This document shows positions 1-6,492 of a stretch of 14,914 bases of DNA, in pieces. This DNA is from an uncultured Clostridia bacterium. GTDB lineage: Bacteria > Bacillota > Clostridia > Christensenellales > Aristaeellaceae. Position numbers and translations under genes: made by a program. Position 1 is the stretch's first letter. Every line of letters begins with the position of its first letter. The stretch is from positions 1 through 14,914 of the forward strand of contig CALCTW010000103.1 of assembly GCA_937907055.1 (NCBI GenBank), given 5' to 3'. A model generated the notes under the pieces. That model searched no databases and had not been told where the DNA came from. It saw only the letters and a list, made by a program, of their open reading frames with translations.

Positions 1-257
1 TAAAGATCCGGGTTATCCGGAATATACGCCATCTTTTTCTTGCAGCCGATGGGATCCGCCTTGATCGAAGTCCCGTCCACCTTAATATCGCCGCTGTCAA
101 AGTCCAGAATACCCATGCAGGATTTCAGCGCGGTGGTCTTACCGGCGCCGTTATGGCCGATGAAGGCGCAGATCTCCCCCCGGCTGATATGCAGTGACAG
201 ATCGTCCACTGCTTTTTTATCTCCATAAGTTTTGTTCAGATGATCGATGATCAGCAT
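1..257 (-). CDS. ABC transporter ATP-binding protein (N-terminal part, cut by window edge)
   Basis: Cytoplasmic ATPase subunit of an ABC transporter. Only the first 85 codons are present because the gene runs off the left edge. The protein begins MLIIDHLNKTYGDKKAVDDL and has a clear Walker A motif, GHNGAGKT, at about residues 38-45. After that come the usual strand (G-DIKVDG) and the start of the Q-loop region (KKKMAYIPDNPDL). The short coupling loop and the 'YIPDNP' form are common in ABC-2 type exporter ATPases, but the signature motif and Walker B lie outside the window. The start ATG at 257 is preceded by a strong ribosome binding site, AAGGAGGG. A good promoter lies at 301-328. The substrate cannot be inferred, and no permease partner is visible. 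Confidence 0.9.
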   Translation of the reverse strand, partial: MLIIDHLNKTYGDKKAVDDLSLHISRGEICAFIGHNGAGKTTALKSCMGILDFDSGDIKVDGTSIKADPIGCKKKMAYIPDNPDL

Positions 258-300
258 GGATCAACCCTCCTTTTACTCGCGTCACATCCGACGCGCTGTG

Positions 301-328
301 ATTATACTGTGTCCGGATCGCCCGTCAA
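301..328 (-). promoter_or_regulatory. sigma-A promoter for the truncated ABC ATPase gene
   Basis: On the minus strand, a -35 box TTGACG (328-323) and a perfect -10 box TATAAT (306-301) are separated by 16 bp. Transcription would start near 294, about 37 nt before the ATG at 257. A perfect 6-bp inverted repeat, CGCGTC/GACGCG with a 6-nt loop (278-295), lies right at the predicted start. It could be a repressor operator or a stabilising 5' stem. The rest of 329-532 shows no gene I can support. Confidence 0.7.
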
Positions 329-532
329 ATGCTTTCCGGCCCAATCATACACATTTCTGTCTGAATTGTCGTTCCCGGATGACCGGTTCCGTTAACGCGC
401 CTTTTTCCGGCGGAACGGGATCTCCCGGTTCATTTCTGCCCCGGTCCCCCGTTCAAACAGTCGTTAACTTATCATCTATTATAACACTTCTGTCAAACTC
501 GGTGTTCCTTTTTCGCTATCTCTGCCGCCGGA

Positions 533-982
533 TCAGCGGATCACAACGGTCCACTCATCCCCGTTCACCAGATACTGAAACTCCGTCAGTTCCGGCGTAT
601 TCATCACCCGCAGCAGATCATCAAAATCCTCCACGGTCTCCATGCCGGAAAGATCACTGTACCGCACCCATTTCATCTCTCCTTCTTCGGAGGAAGTGAC
701 CTCTCCGTGCCATTTGGTCACCTTGAACAGCAGCACCACATATCTGCCGTCCCTGATCGGAAACTGCTTCACCCCCACCAGCCGCGGATCCAGGACCTCC
801 AGCCCGGTCTCCTCCTTCATCTCCCGGATCACAGCCTCCACGAAGGATTCACCCTTTTCCACATGACCGCCCGGCAGGGTATACCCCGGCCAGTCCTTTT
901 TCAGCCTTTTCTGCACCAGCAGCCTGTCTCCGTCTTCGATCAGGCATAACACTGTCAGTTCCGCATTTTCCGTTCTGCTCAT
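533..982 (-). CDS. Nudix hydrolase (MutT/8-oxo-dGTP diphosphatase-like)
   Basis: Small (149 aa) cytoplasmic Nudix-family pyrophosphohydrolase, which cleaves a nucleoside diphosphate linked to another group in a divalent-metal-dependent reaction. The Nudix box is complete at residues 39-61: G39, five residues, E45, seven residues, then R53-E54, E57-E58 and G60, matching GX5EX7REUXEEXGU. The upstream 'WPGYTLPGGHVEKGE' is typical of the MutT/8-oxo-dGTP diphosphatase and ADP-ribose groups. Length is normal for a stand-alone Nudix domain. The start ATG at 982 has a modest GGGAG site about 9 nt upstream and fits the first beta strand (AELTVLCLIEDGDRLLVQKR). The gene has its own extended -10 promoter and is divergent from the alpha/beta hydrolase. 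The exact substrate cannot be told from sequence, since Nudix enzymes are diverse; an oxidised nucleotide is only the default guess. Confidence 0.92.
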   Translation of the reverse strand: MSRTENAELTVLCLIEDGDRLLVQKRLKKDWPGYTLPGGHVEKGESFVEAVIREMKEETGLEVLDPRLVGVKQFPIRDGRYVVLLFKVTKWHGEVTSSEEGEMKWVRYSDLSGMETVEDFDDLLRVMNTPELTEFQYLVNGDEWTVVIR

Positions 983-1056
983 TTCCGTATTGCTCCCGTC
1001 TGATCCCGATCACGCTTTTTGAACCGGCGCCGCCGGTCACCGGATCGCCGCTGCTT

Positions 1057-1065
1057 ATTATATCA
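1057..1065 (-). promoter_or_regulatory. extended -10 promoter for the Nudix gene
   Basis: On the minus strand the sequence TGATATAAT (1065-1057) is a perfect TATAAT with the TGn extension. The -35 region (around 1080-1085) is poor, which is tolerated in extended -10 promoters. The predicted transcript has a leader of about 70 nt that includes a short GC-rich stem, ACCGGC/GCCGGT. Confidence 0.55.
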
Positions 1066-1132
1066 CAGCTTATCCTTTCATAAACATATGAAGATCGTCA
1101 TTCAGATCGGTACGCGTTCGGTACGGATCCTG

Positions 1133-1141
1133 TGCTATAAT
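1133..1141 (+). promoter_or_regulatory. extended -10 promoter for the alpha/beta hydrolase gene
   Basis: TGCTATAAT is a perfect -10 hexamer (1136-1141) with a TGn extension, and no strong -35 is visible about 17 bp upstream. It faces away from the Nudix promoter roughly 70 bp to the left, so the two genes form a divergent pair. The start point would be near 1148, about 64 nt before the ATG. Confidence 0.55.
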
Positions 1142-1211
1142 ATGAATATGAAAGACTTGTTCCCCAAAGCCTTTCGTTCCTGCAGAAACATCAGAAAGGA
1201 TATGAGTATAA

Positions 1212-2027
1212 ATGACCATGGATGAACTGACCAATACAGTTGAAGAATTGCATCTGCCAATGGACGGCACCTATATGAATGTGATCCGCTTCGGACGGGG
1301 CAAAAAGGCATTCGTGCTGCTCTCGGGTGTCAGCCTTTGCGGCCTTGAGGGCGCGGGAAAAGGCGTTGCCGCCGCCTATGCCGATTATGCCGAGGATTAC
1401 ACCGTTTATCTGTTTGACCGCAAAAAAGTGCTGCCCGTCGGTTATACCGTGGAAGATATGGCCGAAGATGTTTACCGCGCGCTGAAGACACTTGATGTCC
1501 ATGAGGCCGATGTATACGGCGTATCTCAGGGCGGTATGATGGCGCTTTCACTGGCCATCCGGCATCCGGAGCTGGTGCGCGCGCTGGCGCTGTGCTCCAC
1601 GCAGGCACGCGCGGGAGCGATCATGAAAAACACCACCCGTGAATGGCAGCGTCTGTGCGCGCTGCAGGATACGGCGGCACTGAACCGCCATTTCATTGAG
1701 AAGGTGTATTCACCGGCATACCGCGCGCGATACAGCGATGCCTTCCGTGCCATGGAGCAGACGGGGACGGCTGAGGACTGCGCGCGTTTCGCGGTGCTGG
1801 CCAAGGCCTGCGAGCTCTTCGATGTCTACGATCAGCTGCCGCGGATCCATTGCCCCGCGCTGATCCTGGCGGATGTCAATGATCAGATCATCAGTTATGA
1901 AAGCAGTCTGGAGATCAAAGAAGCGCTGGGGTGTGAATGCCATCTGTATGATGAATACAGCCACGCCGTATTTGATGAGACGCCTGATGTCCGGCAGCGT
2001 GTGCTTGCCTTTATGCGCCGTGTCTGA
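1212..2027 (+). CDS. alpha/beta-fold hydrolase
   Basis: A 271-aa soluble alpha/beta hydrolase without signal peptide. The nucleophile elbow is GVSQGG with Ser105. The likely acid is Asp224 in 'LILADVNDQII', and the catalytic His is His251 in 'DEYSHAVFDE', so the full triad is in the expected order and spacing. The usual HG oxyanion motif after strand 3 is replaced by 'LLSGVSLCG'. The lid region (about 135-205) is alpha-helical and charged. The family covers esterases, lipases, C-C hydrolases and peptidases, and this sequence does not point to one substrate. ATG 1212 is preferred because AGAAAGGA ends 11 nt upstream; the second in-frame ATG at 1218 is farther from it. The gene is monocistronic and I see no clear terminator directly after it. 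Confidence 0.9.
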   Translation: MTMDELTNTVEELHLPMDGTYMNVIRFGRGKKAFVLLSGVSLCGLEGAGKGVAAAYADYAEDYTVYLFDRKKVLPVGYTVEDMAEDVYRALKTLDVHEADVYGVSQGGMMALSLAIRHPELVRALALCSTQARAGAIMKNTTREWQRLCALQDTAALNRHFIEKVYSPAYRARYSDAFRAMEQTGTAEDCARFAVLAKACELFDVYDQLPRIHCPALILADVNDQIISYESSLEIKEALGCECHLYDEYSHAVFDETPDVRQRVLAFMRRV

Positions 2028-2078
2028 TATCCCGCGTTCTTCTGTCTGCTTTTTTCCGTTGTATGCGGGTGTTATATC

Positions 2079-2107
2079 TTGACATTCCCCTTTTCCCGTA
2101 CTAAAAT
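2079..2107 (+). promoter_or_regulatory. sigma-A promoter for the ABC-2 exporter operon
   Basis: TTGACA (2079-2084), a 17-bp spacer, then TAAAAT (2102-2107): a near-consensus promoter. The start site should be near 2114, giving a leader of about 120 nt before the ATPase ATG at 2236. That leader contains a terminator-like hairpin (2137-2191). Confidence 0.75.
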
Positions 2108-2119
2108 ATCCGCATTGTT

Positions 2120-2239
2120 ATGCTTGCGATGAACGTAAGCCGCTGCAAAAAACATTTCCTGCACAGCAGGTTATTTGCGGCGGCTTTTTTTATGGTGATC
2201 CGGCGTGATCGCCCTCCCACCGCGGAAAGGAAAATATGA
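2120..2239 (+). other. possible leader ORF (39 codons) overlapping the exporter ATPase start
   Basis: An open frame starting ATG CTT GCG ATG AAC (2120) runs through the leader hairpin without a stop and ends with a TGA at 2237-2239, giving a 4-nt ATGA overlap with the ATPase start codon. The peptide would be basic and hydrophobic (for example LFAAAFFMVIRR in its middle). There is no Shine-Dalgarno before 2120 or the second ATG at 2129, and the predicted transcript starts only about 6 nt earlier, so translation would have to be nearly leaderless. The frame may be chance. Confidence 0.2.
2137..2191 (+). terminator. terminator-like hairpin in the exporter leader (candidate attenuator)
   Basis: The left arm AAGCCGCTGCAAA (2137-2149) pairs with TTTGCGGCGGCTT (2174-2186), a 13-bp stem with one G-U pair. 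The loop holds a second small hairpin, CCTGC/GCAGG. Seven T residues follow (2185-2191). This is an intrinsic terminator by form, yet it lies between the promoter at 2079 and the ATPase gene. An upstream hairpin, GCTTGCG/CGTAAGC (2122-2140), shares bases 2137-2140 with the left arm, so the two cannot fully coexist. The hairpin could instead simply end the hydrolase transcript. Confidence 0.65.
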
Positions 2240-3198
2240 GTTATATCGAAGTCGAACATCTCAGCAAGCGCTTTTATGTGCGCAAAAAGAAGAAAGGCTC
2301 GCTCTTCCGGGAAAAAACCGAGGTTCAGGCCATCCGTGATATCTCCTTCACCGCGGAGCAGGGAGAACTGGTCGGGTACATCGGTCCCAACGGCGCCGGC
2401 AAATCCACGACCGTCAAGATCCTGAGCGGCATTCTCACCCCGGATGGCGGCCGCGCCGTGATCGGCGGTCTCTGCCCGTGGCAGGAGCGTAAAAAGCACG
2501 TTTCACGCATCGGCGTGGTCTTCGGACAGCGGATGCAGCTCTGGTGGGATGTGCCGATCCGTGACAGCTATGATATGCTGCGTGATATCTACCGTGTTTC
2601 CCCTCAGGATTATCAGCAGCGCCTCCGTCAGCTGACCGAAACGCTGGATCTGGGCGCTTTGATGAACACGCCCCTGCGTTCCCTCTCGCTTGGGCAGCGC
2701 ATGCGCGCGGAGCTGGCCGGCAGCCTTCTCCACCGCCCCGAACTGCTCTTCCTGGATGAGCCCACCATCGGCCTTGATGCCGTCAGCAAGTTGATGATCC
2801 GCGATTTTCTGAAGCAGGAGAACCGCGAATGCGGCACCACCATCATGCTGACCACCCACGACATGGAGGACATTGCCGCCCTGTGCAGCCGCGTAATGGT
2901 CATCGGACACGGCAGCAAGCTGTATGACGGCAGCCTGACCGATCTTCTGAACACCTATGACACGGAGCACCTTCTCCGCGTTCGTTTTGATTCGCTGTCC
3001 CGCGCGGTCACACTTCCGGACGGCTGTACGCTGCAGATCGAGGGCGGTGAATACCGGATCACCTATGATCCTGCCCGTATTCCCACGCCTGTGCTGCTGG
3101 AGCAGCTGCAGCAGTGCGGCCGGATCGGCGAACTGACCGCCCAGCCGCAGAATGTGGATCAGCTGGTCGCGAAAACGTACAGGGAGATGAACATGTGA
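2236..3198 (+). CDS. ABC-2 type exporter ATP-binding protein (COG4586-like)
   Basis: A 320-aa cytoplasmic ATPase that powers the two permeases encoded after it. Motifs in order: Walker A GPNGAGKST (50-58), Q-loop near Q98 (VVFGQRMQLWW), signature LSLGQ (150-154), Walker B LLFLDEP (170-176), D-loop GLDA, and switch His208 in TTHD. The basic insert KKKKGSLFREK (17-27) before the first core strands and the 'GQRMQLWWDVP' segment are typical of the COG4586 class, which partners with DUF990-type permeases. The C-terminal tail of about 100 aa past the switch is the usual accessory region. The ATG is 6 nt after AAAGGA. The gene overlaps the next by 4 nt (GTGA), so translation is likely coupled. Relatives have been linked to viologen or drug export, but the substrate here is unknown. 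Confidence 0.93.
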   Translation: MSYIEVEHLSKRFYVRKKKKGSLFREKTEVQAIRDISFTAEQGELVGYIGPNGAGKSTTVKILSGILTPDGGRAVIGGLCPWQERKKHVSRIGVVFGQRMQLWWDVPIRDSYDMLRDIYRVSPQDYQQRLRQLTETLDLGALMNTPLRSLSLGQRMRAELAGSLLHRPELLFLDEPTIGLDAVSKLMIRDFLKQENRECGTTIMLTTHDMEDIAALCSRVMVIGHGSKLYDGSLTDLLNTYDTEHLLRVRFDSLSRAVTLPDGCTLQIEGGEYRITYDPARIPTPVLLEQLQQCGRIGELTAQPQNVDQLVAKTYREMNM

Positions 3199-3986
3199 AA
3201 GCGTTATATTCCATCTTCCGCATCCGCCGGAAAGCAGAAACACAGTACCGCGGCGCCATGCTGGGCGGTATCCTGTGCCAGATGTTCTTCGGCCTCGTCC
3301 TCATCGCGGTCTACCGTGCCCTGTATGAGACCCGGCCGCAGTCCCTCCCCCTGCAGGATGTGGTCACCTATGTCTGGCTGCAGCAGGCTTTTTTCCGCAT
3401 GCTCCTCTCAAGCGACGGCGAACTGAGCGAAAAGATCGCTTCCGGCGGCATCGCCTATGATCTGTGCCGTCCGCTCAACATTTACGCCTATTATTTCGCG
3501 CGTGATATCGCCACGCGCATGGTATCCAGCCTGATGCGCGCCGTTCCCATGATCCTTGTCGCGCTGCTCCTGCCGGACGGCTGGGGTCTGCGCGGCCCGG
3601 CCTCGCTCCCCGCGCTCGGCTGCGCGCTCATCAGCCTGCTGCTCGGTCTCTTCTGCGTCTGCGCGCTCGGCAGCATCGCGCGCGGCTTCACCCTGCTCAC
3701 GCTGGACGGCCGCGGCATCGAGGCCCTGATGAACCTTCTGCTCATGACTTTCTCCGGCAATATCCTGCCCCTCACCCTTTTCCCGGACAGCTGGCAGGGT
3801 GTGATCCGCGCCCTCCCCTATGCCCAACTGTTGGACGCGCCCGTGCGCATCTATACCGGCAATCAGGCATTGAGCGGCGTACCGGCGCTTTGGCTGCTGC
3901 AGGCCGGATGGACCATCCTGCTCATCCTGCTCGGCATTCTGCTCTGGAAAAAGAACGAAAAGCGGCTCGTGCTGCAGGGAGGCTGA
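3195..3986 (+). CDS. ABC-2 family exporter permease (COG4587/DUF990-like)
   Basis: A 263-aa integral membrane protein, about six predicted transmembrane segments: residues near 22-42, 60-75, 110-127, 139-165, 178-200 and 235-255. The start is set at GTG 3195 (VKALYSIFRIRRKAE...) because GGGAG lies about 8 nt before it and it overlaps the ATPase stop. An in-frame ATG at 3114 would lie deep inside the ATPase gene and has no ribosome binding site. The conserved family pattern is visible: a first cytoplasmic stretch, 'LSEKIASGGIAYDLCRPLN' (ramp into the G-x-x-x-x-L-x-R-P motif), then a membrane region rich in Gly and Leu. It probably forms a heterodimer with the next gene product. Confidence 0.88.
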   Translation: MKALYSIFRIRRKAETQYRGAMLGGILCQMFFGLVLIAVYRALYETRPQSLPLQDVVTYVWLQQAFFRMLLSSDGELSEKIASGGIAYDLCRPLNIYAYYFARDIATRMVSSLMRAVPMILVALLLPDGWGLRGPASLPALGCALISLLLGLFCVCALGSIARGFTLLTLDGRGIEALMNLLLMTFSGNILPLTLFPDSWQGVIRALPYAQLLDAPVRIYTGNQALSGVPALWLLQAGWTILLILLGILLWKKNEKRLVLQGG

Positions 3987-3987
3987 A

Positions 3988-4788
3988 ATGAACACACTCA
4001 AACTCTACCTGCGCTCCGTACAGATGCTGATGAAGAGCCGCCTGCAATACCCGGTCTCCTTCTTTTTGCAGACCCTTGCTCAGCTCGTCATGGAGGCCGG
4101 TGAAATGATGGCCGTCCTCCTGCTCATCGATCGCTTCGGCAGCATGAAGGACTGGAGCGGCGGCGATCTGCTGGTCTTCTTCGGCATCATGAGCATCACC
4201 TTTTACCTTACGTAGATCTTTGGCCGCGGCCTGACCGGCAGCTTCGCTTCCCACATCCGCACCGGCAGGCTGGATACCATCCTGCTGCGCCCGCGCGGCG
4301 TCCTCACGCAGGTCCTCTGTCAGGATATCGATCCCAGGCGGATCGGCTGTATCGCGGTCGGCCTCACCGCGCTCATCCTCGGCTGCCGCGCGACCTCCGT
4401 CACATGGACCTTCCTGAAGGTTTTGGCCCTCCTTGAAGCCATCCTCTTCGGCATGCTGCTGGTGCTGGGGCTTTTCCTCATCGAAGCCGTCTTCAGCATC
4501 TTCTCCGTCAAATCCCTGGAGGTGGTCAATGTGCTCACCTACGGCGGCCGCAGCGCCTGCGAATATCCCATCGATATCTATCCGCGACCCCTCCAGCTTA
4601 TCTTCAGCATCATCGCGCCCTTCTCGCTCACCTTGCACATCCCGGCCGCCTATATTCTGGATAAGCCCATGTTCGGCTGGCCGGCATGGACGGCCTTCCT
4701 CTGCCCGCTAGCCGGTGCCGTCACCTTCACCCTCATGTGGCTCGTCTTCCGGCGCGCCATGCGGCATTACCGCTCCACGGGAAGCTGA
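3988..4788 (+). pseudogene. ABC-2 family exporter permease (COG3694-like) interrupted by an in-frame TAG
   Basis: Second permease of the exporter, starting 1 nt after the previous stop with GGGAGG just upstream. The reading frame is 266 codons, a normal family length, but codon 76 (4213-4215) is TAG. The frame is open on both sides and stays in phase: '...SITFYLT', stop, 'IFGRGLTGSFASHIRTGRLD' then TILLRPRG, matching the conserved G-x-L-D-x-x-L-x-R-P motif of the family. One base change from CAG (Gln) or GAG (Glu) explains it. No frameshift is seen and codon use after the stop is like that before it. Possible readings: a recent nonsense mutation, a sequencing error, a suppressed or read-through amber, or reassigned TAG. 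A recent mutation or sequencing error is the plainest reading. A truncated 75-aa product would hold only two membrane helices and could not work. Confidence 0.85.
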
Positions 4789-4839
4789 AGCCCCCCTTCG
4801 CGTCCCCCCGCCCTCACAACAAAAAGCAGGTCTTCCGTG

Positions 4840-4923
4840 ATTGATCTATACCCCTTGTATTGGAGAAAAGGATATATGACGGAGGCTCTGACGCGGATCA
4901 TTGATTTTGCCAAAGCAGAGTAG
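4840..4923 (+). pseudogene. remnant of a GNAT-family N-acetyltransferase
   Basis: Reading from 4840 gives IDLYPLYWRKGYMTEALTRI then IDFAKAE and a TAG. This closely follows the acetyl-CoA binding motif A of RimJ/RimL-type acetyltransferases (Y-W-x-K-G-Y-M-T-E-A-L...II-x-F-A). After the TAG the same frame gives RLMPFTSKRVVFEH and TGA (4966-4968), which faintly recalls the 'N-x-x-S-x-R-V-L-E-K' that normally follows at a longer distance. There is no N-terminal half and no proper start, so it is a decayed piece of about 30-40 codons. The rest of 4789-4964 shows nothing else. The match is from memory of the family pattern, not a search. Confidence 0.5.
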
Positions 4924-4964
4924 CGGTTAATGCCCTTTACTTCAAAAAGAGTTGTGTTTGAGCA

Positions 4965-4993
4965 TTGACAAATTGGCAAAATATCCGTATAAT
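4965..4993 (+). promoter_or_regulatory. consensus sigma-A promoter of the sugar uptake/GH65 operon
   Basis: Perfect TTGACA (4965-4970), a 17-bp spacer and perfect TATAAT (4988-4993). The start is expected near 5000, about 50 nt before the ATG at 5050. A promoter this strong normally needs a repressor, and an operator-like palindrome begins 8 nt after the -10 box. Confidence 0.9.
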
Positions 4994-5000
4994 AATGATA

Positions 5001-5016
5001 GGTTAAGCGTTAAACC
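5001..5016 (+). promoter_or_regulatory. putative LacI-family operator at the sugar operon start site
   Basis: GGTTAAGCGTTAAACC is an imperfect palindrome with a central CG (6 of 8 positions symmetric), as in LacI-family operators (AA-x-CG-x-TT core). It covers about +1 to +16 of the predicted transcript, so a bound repressor would block initiation or early elongation. A related sequence, TGTTATGCGTTCACGC, occupies nearly the same place relative to the -10 box of the LacI-family gene at the other end of the cluster (14033-14048, minus strand), matching at 11 of 16 bases. Confidence 0.55.
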
Positions 5017-5049
5017 ATGAAACCTTTATATCATCGAGGAGGTCTGTTC

Positions 5050-6477
5050 ATGAACAGGTTCGTCAAGCTGATTTCTCTGTTTCTTGCCATGTCCATGCTG
5101 ATCGCGGCACTCCCCTGCGCACTTGCCGAGGAAGTCATTGATGCCGATCTGACCTGCACAATCACACTGGGCAACTGGCCTGCCGACACGGCTCCCGCCG
5201 CGGAAAAGGAACTGTTCCTGGGCTATCAGGCTACGATGGCCAAGCAGTATCCCAAAGTAACGCTGGTGCCCGATTACTATTCCTACACCCTGAGCAGCTA
5301 CGTGCCCATGGCCAAGGGCGGCACAGCGCCGAGCATCTTCCAGCCCCCCTTCACCGATCCTCAGCTGCTGATCAGTCAGCACCTGGTAGGTGATGTGACC
5401 GACGCGCTGGCGGCTGCCGGTGTGCTGGAACAGTTCAGCCCCAGCTATGTGGAAATGCTGGCCGACGAGAACGGCCGTATCTACGGTCTGCCCCGTGACG
5501 GCTATGTGCTGGGTCTGCACATCAACATCGATCTGTTCCGCGAGGCCGGTCTGATGACTGAAGACGGTCTGCCCATGTATCCCAAGACCTTGCAGGAGCT
5601 GGCTGAATACGGTCAGATCATCCGCGAGAAGACCGGCAAGGCCGGTCTGGTGTTCCCCGCCAGCGAGACTTACGGCGGCTGGCTTTTCACCAATATCGCC
5701 TGGAACTTCGGCTGCGTGGGCGAAAATGCGCTGGAATATCAGGATGAAGACGGCCGCTGGGTGTGCAATTTCACCTCTCCCGAATGCATCGCCGCCATGG
5801 AATACATGCGCGATCTGCAGTGGAAGTACGGCATCCTGAACGCGGACGCCACCACTTCCGACTGGGCCAGTTCCCACACCTCTCTGGGCACCGGCGAAGC
5901 CGCTATGAACTTCGGCGCCGATGACTGCGTGGATCAGCCCACCGCCAACAAGGGTCTGCCGGTCGAAAGCTTCGCGCTGGTTCCCTTCCCCGCGGGCCCC
6001 GCAGGCCGCTACGCGCTGGCCGGAGGTACCTGCTACATGTTTGCTCCCAACATCACCGCCGAACAGGGCACCGCTCTGATGGCTTACCTGAGAATCCTGG
6101 GCAAGCTGCCCTTCCTGGATGATGAGATCATCGAGGGCATGCGCGCTGACTATGCCGCCAAGCGTGACCGCGGCGCCCCCGTGCTGCCTGCCATCAGCGC
6201 CTGGAACGACGAAGCCTATAATGCCGCCAAACAGGCCGTGATCGACGAGTTCTGCAACGTGGATATGCGTCTTTACAACGATTTCTTCGATTCCATCTCC
6301 GAAGGCACCATCGTGCTGAAGAGTGAGGAACCCGTATTCGCCCAGCAGCTGTACCGTGAGCTGACCGCTGTTGTACAGCGCATGATCACCAAGGAAGGCG
6401 CCGACGTGGAAAAGGCTCTGCGCAAGGCTGAAGAATCCTTCCAGGAGTATCTGGACGACGAGATCAACGATTATTGA
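5050..6477 (+). CDS. ABC sugar transporter substrate-binding protein (family 1)
   Basis: A 475-aa secreted binding protein that would capture the sugar outside the membrane and hand it to the two permeases encoded next. The start ATG 5050 is chosen over an in-frame ATG at 5017 because AGGAGGT (5038-5044) sits at the right distance and the protein then begins with a proper signal peptide (MNRFVK, a hydrophobic core, cleavage likely after ALA at 26). The body has the family 1 pattern: 'GTAPSIFQPPFTDPQLL...DVTDAL' (about 91-120), 'NGRIYGLPRDGYVLGLHINIDLF', and 'GEAAMNFG'. Cys23 is preceded by A-L-P, which is not a standard lipobox. Codon use is strongly biased to CTG, GGC and CGT, suggesting high expression. 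A hairpin after the stop separates it from the permeases. The ligand cannot be read from sequence; the GH65 genes suggest an alpha-glucoside. Confidence 0.92.
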   Translation: MNRFVKLISLFLAMSMLIAALPCALAEEVIDADLTCTITLGNWPADTAPAAEKELFLGYQATMAKQYPKVTLVPDYYSYTLSSYVPMAKGGTAPSIFQPPFTDPQLLISQHLVGDVTDALAAAGVLEQFSPSYVEMLADENGRIYGLPRDGYVLGLHINIDLFREAGLMTEDGLPMYPKTLQELAEYGQIIREKTGKAGLVFPASETYGGWLFTNIAWNFGCVGENALEYQDEDGRWVCNFTSPECIAAMEYMRDLQWKYGILNADATTSDWASSHTSLGTGEAAMNFGADDCVDQPTANKGLPVESFALVPFPAGPAGRYALAGGTCYMFAPNITAEQGTALMAYLRILGKLPFLDDEIIEGMRADYAAKRDRGAPVLPAISAWNDEAYNAAKQAVIDEFCNVDMRLYNDFFDSISEGTIVLKSEEPVFAQQLYRELTAVVQRMITKEGADVEKALRKAEESFQEYLDDEINDY

Positions 6478-6492
6478 TCGACCTATGACCCA

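Noticed and set aside
478..496. Minus-strand TTGACA (496-491) and TATAAT (483-478) pair
   Set aside because: Only 7 bp separate the boxes, so they cannot form one promoter; each alone lacks a good partner. The promoter at 301-328 explains the ABC gene better.
247..699. 150-codon plus-strand frame across the ABC/Nudix gap
   Set aside because: Overlaps the convincing Nudix gene and the promoter of the ABC gene; low-complexity Ser/Pro/Arg product with no recognisable motif.
1021..1045. GC-rich stem in the Nudix leader as a riboswitch
   Set aside because: Only a 6-bp stem with a 3-nt loop; no conserved riboswitch elements and no terminator or ribosome-site pairing seen.
3114..3194. Longer N-terminus for the first exporter permease from ATG 3114
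   Set aside because: It would overlap the ATPase gene by 85 nt, has no ribosome binding site and adds a charged stretch not expected in this family; GTG 3195 has a good GGGAG site.
4213..4923. Two TAG codons read as proof of a recoded genome
   Set aside because: One lies in a clear relic and the other is a single base change; twelve gene ends without TAG are too few. Kept as a question only.
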